Source: Pholiota molesta
Lineage: Eukaryota; Basidiomycota; Agaricomycetes; Agaricales; Strophariaceae
Reading direction: 5' to 3'
Assembly: GCA_014925825.1 (NCBI GenBank)
Contig: JACGCK010000059.1
Location: forward strand, 202,932 to 266,931
DNA length: 64,000 nt
Made by a program: the position numbers and the translations under genes. Positions 11,518 to 21,776 of this stretch are shown one piece after another. Within the stretch, counting starts at the first letter, position 1; every line of letters starts with the position of its first letter. The notes beneath the pieces are model-generated. The model was not told the DNA's origin. It ran no database searches and worked only from the letters and a program-made list of their open reading frames with translations.

Positions 11518-12316
11518 TCAAACTACAACTTCATACTTCTTTAAGTTATCGAGGTGTCCCTTCCACCTTCCCCGTGCCACGAACTAATCTCCTTCCATTT
11601 TTGGCTATCTTCGCCGAAAACAATTCGCATCCAGGTAAAGTAGGCCGCAACAACAAAATCTGCCCAGGACACGGTATCTCCCAGCAAGTATGGACCACCA
11701 CTCTTTGCATACCAGGCATCGACTTTGTCCACGCCTTCCTTAAACTTCCCCACAGTTCCACGGCAGCGTCGCCTTTGGGTACGAGTTCCTCGAGGGTCTT
11801 GCCGAACGTGGCCTCCCTCGCTTGGCGGAATGAGACTGCACCACGAGGGGTGAGCTTCGGGCCGACGATAGGAAGGGTGAAGGCGTATAGCGTGGGGATT
11901 GTATTCGCCACAAAGGCGTCGTTGAACGGCCATTGCACGCCGATCGTGTTGTGCGGGAAAAGACTGGGCGTAGAGGGATATGTCTTCTCCAAGTATTCGG
12001 CGATCAAGAGTGAGTCCGCAATGTACACTCCCGTGGACGGATCGTGAATGGCAGGAAGGGAATAACGAGGTTTTCCGTTGGGGTGAGTGGAAGTAGGTGG
12101 AATGCCTGATTTTATGCAATGACTCTCGATGTCTGCGAAATCGATCCATTCGGTTTTGTAGGCAAGGGCCTTGTAGTTAAGACAGTATCTGGTGTTGATA
12201 ATAAGCGCCGATATTTAGAATGATATCTTATAACAAGCTTACCTTGCTTTCCATGTGTTCGGAGAGAACGCACTTTTAGGGAACGTGGATGCAATATCGT
12301 AGAAGATAATGGTCAT
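11518..12316 (-). CDS. Etherase-like GST, copy 2, frame-disrupted
   Basis: Exon 1 (12316-12243) encodes MTIIFYDIASTFPKSAFSPN and TWKA; exon 2 (12188-11518) continues YCLNYKALAYKTEWI. The sequence is strongly paralogous to copy 1 but two G-runs (C-runs on the plus strand, at 11748-11751 and 11570-11573) are each one base shorter than in the intact copies. The first shifts the frame after GDAAVELWG, the second inside SSWHGGRWKG. Total exon length is 745 nt, exactly two short of 249 codons, and between the lesions all residues match the other paralogues. Either this is a young pseudogene or the two losses are assembly errors. Promoter and splice sites are intact. Confidence 0.75.
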
Positions 12317-14565
12317 GCTGTAGAACGATTCTCCTCACAGAACGTAGGAATGTGTGGTTAGATAAAGACAAGGGTGACTCCTGGCCTCCCCTGCCTGGCC
12401 TGGTTTTAAGTATTCCGAAGCACTCGCTGATCTCGCTGATCCGCGCTTCGGTTACTGGAGTCGGATGGACGAACCGATGACGAATTTTGTTTTCAAAATC
12501 AATTGGATTATAGTCAATGAACAGTAGCGGCGGAGACGGAGAACGTTATTTTTGAGTCAATGTCTTCCTGTTGAATGGGTTCAGGGCCTTGATAACGTCC
12601 CATGATGAGATTCATGAGTAAGCCTTTGGCTTGAGCGCGAAATTTATAAGCCAGGAAGCAGAAAGATTGCTAATCCCGCACCTGGCCAAGGAGGATGACG
12701 CGATGACGAGTCATGCGACAGTGATAATGATAAAATACTCATGCTACATGCAAGTAGTCCATAGCAATTCATAGCGAGATGAATATGCTGAAATTAACGC
12801 ATGGCTATACATCTACTAATATTTCAGACCTGGGGGTTCAGTAGGTGAATTTACCTTCCAGAGACGACAGGAGACTACCGATATGAAAGAGGCGTAGCTA
12901 CCAGGACCCCCGCCGCCTAAGAAGGCTCAGAGCGCGCGAGGATATGCCACTTACAGCGTCCTCCAGAGTCCACGTCCACATGTACTGCGCGACTTCATGT
13001 GCGCGATAGGCAGGGTATGCTCCTCTAATCACACGTGCCTCGGGTTTGGGCGTGCGCATCCCAAGGTCCTTTACACTCCTTTTCAATTTCTCCCGGCTGT
13101 AAACTATTTGCAACCGAGATCCTTGTGGTCGGTAAATAAGCCGAGCAAGGAAGAGCAGGAAGAGAGACGGACAACAGGGATCAAAAGAACAGAAAATCCT
13201 GGAAAGATGATATTGTGTTACGAGTAGCTTGCCGCCTTCATTTCGCCCAATCCACATCCCTCCTGGGGAAGCCCACAGAACACCCGGCTTCAGTTCTCGT
13301 CGCTCGAGCATGCATTGAATAGTATAGCTATGATAGGGTATGATAGAAAGAGAGGCAGGTACGTACTAGGTATCAGACAAAACGGCGTATGAGATAGAGA
13401 GAGAAAGAGAAAGAAGGATCCGAGGGTGTAATGGCGTAGTAAGCGTAATAGAAACGAATAGCAGCAGAGACAAACAGAAAATCGAAGAAAATCGAAGAAA
13501 AGGGCATCAGGACGACGAACCACGGCCACAACCCACCATCACACAACAACCAGAGCCGGCCCAGCCCACACGACACGGCGTCCGCATCGTGCGCATCCCC
13601 CCGGTCTCGTTCGGATGCCGCAGCTAATATTTCGGGGAGAGCCGAATGGTGTCGATGGACGGCTATTCCAGGTCGACCGTTCTGGAAATGCGCATATGCG
13701 TAAATGACGGAAAGAAAGTCCATCATAAAGAAACAAAGCAAAGTACTCGAATCTTAAGCGGGGTAGGGTAGGGTAGGGTAGATAGAATACAATCCCTGAA
13801 ACAAGGGGCGTGTCGATAGCTAGCAAAAGGGCTGGACGGCGAGCGAGGTAGGTAGTAGGTATTAGAGCTAATGTTGGGAAAGGAGCGTGATGTGAAAAAT
13901 AAAAAAAGGTCAAGTGTACAAGAGGCGCATGGGACGAGGCGCGGATGCAGGTATTATGTGGTGTAGCGGTGATGATGGTGGTAGCTCGGTGGGCGGGATA
14001 GGAGCAGGAGGGAAGGTGATGGTGGGGCGTGGGGCGTTGCTGATGGGTGGGTAATGGCTCGGTTGACGGCCAGGTAGGGCGACAAGAAGAGGAGGGCGGC
14101 GAACATCTTCGGCCGCAAGAATGACGCCGCGATACCACCAAAAGATGCAGCGTCGAAATAGATATGCGGCCAGGGCGTCGATAGGCCGGGGTCGACAAAA
14201 ACGAGGGGCAGGGACGCCGACGCGACATGCGCAAATAAAACCAAGACGGCGGCGACCGCAAATGGAGGGAGGGACGAATGATTCGTTGGTTGGTTCGTTA
14301 GGACACAAAACCCAAAAAATAAAAAATCATAAAAGCAAAAGGAGGGAACATAACGAGCGGGCGGGGCAAGCAAAAAAGAGGCACGCAGACACACACAATA
14401 AACCAAGAACAGGCTGTGCCGCCATCGCCTGGACGCACTTGGAGGCTTGTAGGTTCCCTGGACCATGAAAGCGAGACTCCGCAGGACGGCCAAACCCAAC
14501 CTGCAGCCCCATCGCCGGACGGCCAGGCCAACAGTCGCGCGCGCAGCAGCCACCCCACCCCCTAA
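12317..14565. other. Long spacer before the CaaX gene 3' end
   Basis: 12317-12780 is the copy 2 promoter region. 12890-14560 is GC-rich, low-complexity sequence with many overlapping frames on both strands, most likely the long 3' region of the minus-strand CaaX gene. It includes a TAGGG microsatellite at 13760-13781. No convincing second gene. Confidence 0.4.
13760..13781 (+). repeat. GGGTA microsatellite, G-quadruplex-capable
   Basis: GGGGTAGGGTAGGGTAGGGT is four G-tracts spaced by TA, resembling but not equal to the fungal telomere unit TTAGGG. Confidence 0.8.
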
Positions 14566-16906
14566 TCACATAACAACGCACTTGCAGCACCCCCCCTTCT
14601 CCTCCTCCGCCTCCTCCTGCCGCCCCGGCCCCGGCCCGCCCCCGAGCGTGATCGTCGCCGTCGTCGCCGCAGGCGGCGCGTAGTGCGCGAACGGCGCGGG
14701 CGACGGCGATAGCTGCCGGTGCCGGTCGGACACCGGCGGCGGATGCGGATGCGCGTCCTCTCTTGCTGCTGTGGCGGTATCGGATGATGGCGGATGGGGC
14801 GCGGCGGCGCGCCCGAACTCGTCCATGGGGATGGACACGAAGTTGTCGCCGCGCGCGGGCCGGTATTTCGTGCCGTCGAAGCCAAACGTGCCTGGCGCCT
14901 AGTGGTACAGAGCATAGTTAGTAGGAATGAAGGGTAAACGCAAGGCAGGAAGATCGCGCGTGCAGCGAGAAAAAAAAATAGTGGGCATGCGCAACGCACC
15001 GGAGCAACCGTGTTGTCGACCTTCCTCGGCTTCGGGCTCCCGTCCGCGTCCTCGTAGTGCCCGTCGAGCCCCTTCTTCCGTGCCACCACCGGCAGCACGA
15101 CCTATCCCAAAAACCAAACCGTCAGCACCCCAACCGCAGAAAAAGAAAAGCACCCGCAGAGCAAGCAAGAACAGAGAACGGAAAGAACCGCGCACGCACC
15201 TCGTCCCAATTCCCCGCCCGCGGCACGGGCTGCGTCCACGACGGGATCGCGTCCGCCATGTCCTCGCCGTCGCCCAGCGGCGTCGGGTAGTACGCCACGC
15301 TGCCCCGCAAATCCACCTGCGCCTGCTTCCCCGGCGGCGACGACGATTTCGATTTGGTTTTGGCCTTGGCCGCGGGGCCGCGCGCGGCCTTCTTCGCCGC
15401 GCCGGGGGACAGGCCCCTTTTCTGCTGCGCCGCGGAGGAGGGCGGCGAGGCGCTGAGGGTCGCGGTCGGCTGGCGCGAGTTGAAGGAGGCGGAGGCGCCG
15501 GGGGGCGATGCGGCGGGGGATTTCGAGGAGGATGACGTTGATGTATTGTTGTTGGTGTTGTTGCTGTTGTTGTTGGTGGTGGTGTTGTATACACCGCCTA
15601 TCACAGGCGGCGTACCCGGCGCCGCGCGCGACTCCGACGAGCGGCGCGACGCGGGCCCCGGTATTCGCGTCGGCGGCGGGGGCTGCATCTGCTGCTGCCG
15701 CGACGACGGCCGCGGGAGCATGCTCGGCGTCGGCGTCGTGCTGCGCTCGTGCGCGCCCGCGACCGTCGTCCACTCGCCCGACGGCGCCGCCTCGCCCGCG
15801 CGCGGGATGTACGCGTACGCCCCGCCCGCCTCGACGAGCGAGTGCGCGTCGTCGCCGTCCTCCGCCTCGCCGTCCCAGTCCGTCGGCGGGTGCTCGTCGA
15901 GCACCCGCCCGCCCGCGTCCACGTGCTCCTCGTCCAAGTAGATGCTCTCGCGCTCCTTGTGCGTCATCCCCGCGATGCTGCCCGCGCGCCTCCGCCTCCT
16001 CGGCGGCGCGCCGCCGTCGTCCTTCGCCGCCGCGGCGGGGCCGCCCCCCTGCGCGGCGCCCGGCCGGCGGCTCGCGATGAGGTGCCCGTAGTTCGCGATG
16101 TCGAGCATCTCCTGCCGGCGCCCGACGCGCAGCTCGCCGACGCCGCCGTTGCGCGACACCTCGCCGCGGTACCAGTGCTCGTACGGGCGCTCCTCGGAGT
16201 CCGTCGACGCGCGCGCGGGCGCCTCCTCGAGGGACCCGTTCCGCGGCGGCTGCGGCTGGGGCGTGAAGCCGGAGGACGCGCTCGCGTCCGTCGGGAAGGG
16301 CGGTGCCTCGTGCAGCAGGCCCGACGGCTGGCGGTGCGCGCGGCTGAGGAGCTCGCCCGTGGACTGCGTGGAGGACGAGGGAATTAAGCCTGGCGAGAGG
16401 GCGAACGGCGTGACGGAGGGGCTGTGACTGGACCCGTTTAGGTGCGGCGAGTTGGCCGCGCTGGACGGCTGGGACATCGGCGGCCGTGTCGCCTTCGGTA
16501 TTCGGGTGGGCTTGGCGTCGGCGGGGCGCGGGGAGAGCGCGCGGGCGGGGTTCGTGCTGGACGACTGCGAGCTCGTCGTGCTCGTCCGGGCGTTCCCGTT
16601 GGCGTGCCCGTTCGGGAGATCAGAGGCGTAGGGCGAGGAGTAGGTGCGCGCGCGCTGGAAGTCCGTTTTCGTATTCGTATTTGGCTTCGCGCTAGGGGCG
16701 CCGTTGCTGACGCGGGCGGGGGCTGCGGGCATCGTACGATCTGAGGGGGGCTGGCGCTGGTAGGGCCGTTGGGCGGCGGAGCTCGAGGACTGGTGGGACG
16801 AGTTGGACGTGGGCGAGACCTGTCGTTGGCGCAGTGTTTTGTCGGGGTAGGCGGAGTAGGGGGCGGTGGACACATCTTCCACGGACGATAGCGAAATGGC
16901 GGACAT
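14566..16906 (-). CDS. Low-complexity protein with C-terminal CaaX box
   Basis: Three exons (16906-15200, 15101-15000, 14898-14566) encode 713 residues. Most of the protein is Ser/Pro/Ala/Gln-rich and probably disordered, with a poly-Asn/Thr run (TTTNNNSNNTNNN) and a basic patch PPRRRRRAG. Two short segments look folded or conserved: HWYRGEVSRNGGVGELRVGR with RQEMLDIANYGH, and GTKYRPARGDNFVSIPMDEF. The last residues are GGCCKCVVM, a CaaX box (CVVM) of the farnesyl type with three nearby cysteines that could be palmitoylated, as in Ras tails. I infer a membrane-anchored signalling or scaffold protein of the plasma membrane or endomembranes. Codon use is strongly GC-biased compared with neighbours. 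The family was not recognised, so molecular function is open. Confidence 0.75.
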
Positions 16907-17980
16907 CCGTCGGGCTAGCGTCCGACTTTCGCTTTCGAGGCCTGTTCTACCTCGTTAGACCCGTTTCTGCAGGCACTGGGCAATGTACACACGTTTTCGA
17001 AGAGCTGGGACCACCTCCTCGTCCCAGGAGGGCCCACCCATTCCAGCCAGACGCGCCGATTGAGTGAGAGCCATTATGGAGGCAATATGGGCAACAGAGA
17101 CGCAGGATCTTCAGAGCCGGTTATGTCGACCACCCTGTAGGCTGCCGCGACCGTCCGGAGTGGGGAAAGAGGAGAAAGGACGGTGGACGTCGTGGTGGAT
17201 TTCAGAAGAGACGGTTGGAGGATGGCAGCAACCTTCTGGCCGTCCGTGAGAACCTTCTTCGGCTTCTGTAGTCTTCCAAGTCCCGAATCGCCCGCGAACA
17301 TTCATCTTATATCCTCTCTTCTTCCGTCCAACATCATTCTCAAGAAACCCATAGTGGTACACTATTCTTCTCAATGCGCTGGTGGCAGCTACATATCATA
17401 CCGACGACGGTCAAGACCAATTTAGCGTGATCATAATTTGCCTGGAGATCAACTGCTGATGTAAGCTTTTCTCATCTTTTTACACATTGAGGATAGGGCA
17501 AGACCTTGAGATGTCGTTCAGAGGCATCTCAGTTTTCTTTTGCATGTTCAACTGCCACCAAGATATGGAGCCCTTCCGTGTAGTGGGCGAAGCACGGGTG
17601 CCTGGTACACACCGAGCAAGCGCCAGGGCACGACCGCACGAGTATTCGTACGTAAACCATTCAAGCGAGTCTAGGGGCTACAAATCCAGAAATTTACCAA
17701 AACCATTCCAATCATTGGAAAGATCGTCTAAAGGACCAGATGGGTGGATCGCTACTTACCATGGTAGACCTTGCGTTCTCTTTCCTTATAAGCGCAATGA
17801 ATCCGTGTTTACATCAAATCAAGAATTCTGCTTGAAGCTCACACAAAAAATCAACCCATATCATTCAATCCAGCTGCAGAGATGCTATCATGCTTAAGAA
17901 ACCGCTTCTCTTCTAAGCAGGCCCCATCCCGCAGCCCTCAGTGCTACGGGAGACAAACATCCAACTTCCAACCATCCCTA
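16907..17980. other. Upstream region of the CaaX gene
   Basis: Short frames at 17074-17374 (minus) and 17487-17897 (plus) show no domain. A 5' untranslated exon for the CaaX gene could lie here but cannot be shown. Confidence 0.4.
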
Positions 17981-17984
17981 AGCC

Positions 17985-18240
17985 TCAACGCCGGGGCACC
18001 CCCCCAGCTCTGCATAGGCCAAATAAACTTTGGTGAGGTACTCAAATAGAAAAAATGTCAGTCGGACCGGAGAGCGAACACACTTCGAATAACTGTGTCG
18101 TGAAAAACAGTGTTGAACCAGCGTCTATCTATGACACGTGATTCGGCTATTTATAACTGAGCATCAGGCGCTTATTTACTCTGCGGATTCACGGTGTTCA
18201 AACGCGGCGTTTGTTCGCTCGCCGGTGCAGCCCAACCCCC
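17985..18240 (+). repeat. Relic GST promoter, inverted copy of 11150-11025
   Basis: Segments such as CCAGCGTCTA...GACACGTGATT, GGCTATTTATA and GCATCAGGCGC match the reverse complement of 11150-11025 in order and spacing, including a preceding AGAGCGAAC block. No GST exon follows within 1 kb. It marks a duplicated promoter whose gene is gone. Confidence 0.65.
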
Positions 18241-18779
18241 ATGAGTTCCTTAAAAAAGGTATGAGTGCATTGATTTGGTGAAGTGAAGGATTCGGCACAA
18301 ACAACGCTGCGGGCGAAGATACATGGACTGCATGACAGCTCCAGGCATGTTTAATTATGCGCGCCTTGGGCTTGAATTCGGAGTACGTTTACAAAGGTCC
18401 TTTTAATTTTTTTCGGGAGAACACTGTTTGCATCGCTTATTATTTTGGTCAGTAGATGGAGGGTAATAAAGAGCAGGAAGACAAGATGATAAAGTAGTGA
18501 TCAAATTCAACTGCCTCGAAAGAACATTATATTGCACTTTATTTCTTTTTGCACAGAATGAACGCCATAATCTTTGATCAACCGCTTCCAAAACATTATT
18601 TTAGCTTGATGAACTTTAATAATTTGGCCGCGATCTATTCTAGGGTCCATTCAATTGGTGCATCGCATATGAATCGGCTGCTGCTCGCATCTGGATTTGG
18701 CCTGACCACGCCTCACTGCACATCCGGTGCAGGCAGAAGCACACATCGTACATTTCTTCGACATGATCATCCTGGATCC

Positions 18780-19130
18780 CATGTGTGGGAGTCGACTGCA
18801 TGCGATTATTGATCCTTTCTGCAGTCCTTTGCGATTCAGCCAAAGGCTTACCCATAATTCTCATGGACGTGTCCAATAGAGCCCAGTTAGCAGGGAGACG
18901 TCAAGAGTCTCCCACTGCTAATGTTTATCGAAAATCGCCATAGTAATCGGATTCGTTTTGAAAAGAAAAATATAACTCGTCATCGGTTCATCAATCATCA
19001 ATATCCAATTGCTGAACCTGCGAGTGCGAATGCTTAGAGCCAGGATTAACGGGACCAGAGTCTCTCGAGCTACCAAGTTGTCCTCATTTGACCGCAAATT
19101 CCTACGCTCTAAAATGAGAATAGTTCTTAT
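18780..19130 (+). repeat. Relic duplicate of the GST copy 3 upstream region
   Basis: Blocks AATTCTCATGGACGTGTCCA, CATCAATCATC and CCTACGCTCT follow in the same order as AATTATTCTCATGGACACGT, CGTCAATCATCCATC and CCTACGTTCT in the real copy 3 promoter (19545-19950). Similarity stops where the start codon should be, so this is a promoter without its gene. Confidence 0.6.
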
Positions 19131-19950
19131 TGCTCTAACATCAGCGCATCGGTTGGCAACTGGCGTAGTACTAGTGCGTTATATCGTGCATTCTACTTTA
19201 ATGCCCTGGGAAATCGAATGCACAATGTGTACTACCACGGCCTGGTACGTCGTGTTGTCATAGGGCTGACAAATGCTACCGAGTTTATTGTAGCCTGCTA
19301 GCTTCTAGAGCCTTTTTGCTCGTGGTAGCCTAGGTTGGAATCCTCCTGCCTGAAAGCATGATTAAATTTCATGCTTTGGTTTTATATCATTTATCATGTT
19401 ATGAATCAGATTTGACTAGTTGTTCTGAGCATGTTCTGCCGTTGCATCCGACACGCAGGCTGAGGGTGGACAACTATCATACGTTGAATTCTCGGGCCTT
19501 CAGCCTTCCCGGCTTTATCTGGGTTTTATCGTCTTATGTGTGGAATCACATGAGATTATTAGTCCTTTCTGATTGCTTTCTGAAGACTGAAGTCCTTCTT
19601 TGGGTCATGAATTTCTCGCTTGTGCGAAGAAAGCTTACTCATGTCCTTGTAATTATTCTCATGGACACGTCCAGTGGAGCCCGTTCAAGCCCGTTCAGCA
19701 AGAAGAAACTAGGAATAGTGCGCTCTATGCCCAACCCTTACCAAGCCGTATCGTGATATTGAAAAGATAATTGATTTTCAACCTATTATGATTCGTCAAT
19801 CATCCATCCGATTACTACTTAAAGCGCAGATCGGCGAGACCGAAGGCTTCAATTGAAACCTCTTGAAACCGGTTCAAGAGTCGCCTACCAGGTTGTCCCT
19901 AACAAATCTCGCATCCCTACGTTCTGTGTCGGAGAGAATCACTCTACAAC

Positions 19951-20747
19951 ATGACCATTATCTTCTACGATATTCCATCCAGAAAGTTCCCCGGAAATGC
20001 GTGGTCTCCAAACGTATGGAAGGCGAGGTGAGTTTGCCACAACAAATATTTCAATTGGTGCTAATAATCAGCAAAAGATACTGCTTGAACTTCAAAGGCG
20101 TTGCCTACAAAACTGAATGGATCGAATACCCAGACATCGAAAGTCACTGCGTGAAGCTTGGGATTCCACCTACTTCCACTAAACCCGACGGAAAACCTCA
20201 TTATACCCTCCCGGCCCTTCACGACCCGTCCACGGGTGTGTATATTTCGGATTCACTCTTGATTGCCGAATACTTGGACAAGACATATCCCTCCGCACCC
20301 AGTCTTTTCCCGAACCATACAATCGGTGTCCAATGGCCCTTTAGCGATGCCTTCACGGAGAACATCTCCGCGTTATGGACCTTCATTCTTCCTCCCTCTG
20401 GCCTGGGGCTCAACCCTCCTAGTGAGGCTTACTTCCGCCGGACGAGAGAGGCCAGCTACGGCAAGACCCTTGAGGACATCGTACCAAAAGGCGATGCCGC
20501 TGTGGAGCAGTGGGGGAAGTTCAAGGAAGGCTTGGACAAAGTCGATGCCTGGTATGCGAAGAGTGGTGGGCCATACTTGCTGGGAGACACCGTGTCCTGG
20601 GCAGATTTCTCTGTTGCGGGCTACATCGTCTGGATGAGAATTGTTTGGGGCGAAGACAGCCAGGAATGGAAAGATATCAGCTCATGGCATGGGGGAAGGT
20701 GGAAGAGGCTCCTAAATAACTTGAAGAAGTATGAAATTGTCGTTTGA
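19951..20747 (+). CDS. Etherase-like GST, copy 3
   Basis: Two exons (19951-20027, 20078-20747) encode 248 residues. It starts MTIIFYDIPSRKFPGNAWSP, keeping the DIPS motif whose serine is the usual catalytic candidate in this class, then SPNVWKARYCLNFKGVAYKT, the glutathione-binding ALHDPSTGVYISDSLLIAEY block and the helical C-terminal domain ending WHGGRWKRLLNNLKKYEIVV. An intact member of the GTE class, most similar to copies 1 and 2. It heads a direct pair with copy 4, 212 bp downstream. The first of several upstream ATGs in the same frame is not needed: the start at 19951 matches the paralogues exactly. Confidence 0.9.
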
Positions 20748-20814
20748 ACGTCTTCGTAGGTGCTATAAATAACGATACTTCGAAATATCGCAGCGATATA
20801 TTTATTCCAAAAAC

Positions 20815-20912
20815 AAAAACAAACCTTCTTCACTGGAGCCAAGGCCGCGGTTGGGAACACCTGCTATCATATGACATGAGTCTTCCCATGGGACCGCAGC
20901 GTTATCAACCAG
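20815..20912 (+). repeat. 3' flank block shared by the GST copies
   Basis: After copy 3, AAACCTTCTTCACTGGAGCC and AAGGCCGCGGTTGGGAACAC match the 3' flank of copy 2 (minus strand about 11450-11395), and in weaker form those of copy 4 (21980-22040) and copy 1 (minus strand near 9870-9840). It may be a 3' processing region or the relic of an ancestral neighbour. Confidence 0.55.
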
Positions 20913-20958
20913 AGCATCGTTGATAGCATATTCCCATATACCACTTCTTCCTCTCACT

Positions 20959-21776
20959 ATGACCATTATATTTTGGGACATTCCTTCGACTGTAGGCCCT
21001 TGGTCACCCAATACTTGGAAAGTCAGGTCAGCTTCATCGATGGATACTTACTCAAACAGCAATATTCACTTTTGTATATGGATTTGCATGTAAGGTACTG
21101 CCTCAACCTCAAAGGAATTCCATACAAAACGGAATGGATTGAATATCCAGACATCGCAGAACATTACCAAACGCTGGGGATTGCCCCTACAAGCATGAAG
21201 AAGGACGGGGTCACTCCATACTACTCTCTCCCCGCCATTTACGATCCTTCTACAAACCTCTACATCTCCGACTCCAGTAAAATCGCGGAATACCTTGAGA
21301 GGCAGTACCCCGACACCCCATCTGCTTTTCCTCATAACACCATGGGGTTGACGATCGACTTCGAAGCTTCTCTGAGCGCGAAGCTCAGCGCTCTTCGGAA
21401 CTTTATCATTCCCGACATTTATCATATTCTCAACCCTCGAAGTCAAGTGTTTTATCGACCCACGAGAGAGGAATCGTACAATATGGCATTCAAAGATATA
21501 GCACCCAAGGGAGAGGAACGAGTCAAAAATTGGGAAGAGGTCGAGGCTGGCTTTGCAGAGATGGCCGTGTGGTACTCGAAGAATAATGACAAAGGGCCGT
21601 TCTTGATGGGAGAAGTAGTGTGCTGGGCAGATTTTGTTGTCGGTGGGCGCTTGATCTGGGCTAAGAAGGCATGGGGGGAGAATGATACAAAATGGAGGGA
21701 TATCTTATCATGGCAAGGAGGAGTGTGGAAGAAATTAATTGAAGCATTGAAAGAGTACGAAACTATTGTTGATTAG
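20959..21776 (+). CDS. Etherase-like GST, copy 4 (diverged)
   Basis: Two exons (20959-21026, 21095-21776) encode 249 residues. The N-terminus is shorter (MTIIFWDIPSTVGPWSPNTW), with Trp replacing the Tyr of the other copies, and continues YCLNLKGIPYKTEWIEYPDI. The glutathione-binding segment SLPAIYDPSTNLYISDSSKI has an SSK where the others have SLL. The C-terminal domain ends WQGGVWKKLIEALKEYETIV. It is the most diverged of the four and probably differs in the hydrophobic substrate pocket. Frame, splice sites and start are intact. Same GTE class and cytosolic role inferred as for copy 1. Confidence 0.88.

Noticed and set aside
13539..14261. 240-codon minus-strand frame plus several overlapping frames
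   Set aside because: Composition is Pro/Arg/His-rich low complexity, with equally long frames on other strands. It fits a GC-rich non-coding 3' region.
15354..16387. Long plus-strand frames opposite the CaaX gene
   Set aside because: Shadows of high-GC coding sequence; Arg/Ala-rich without domains, while the minus strand has consistent splicing and a clean C-terminus.
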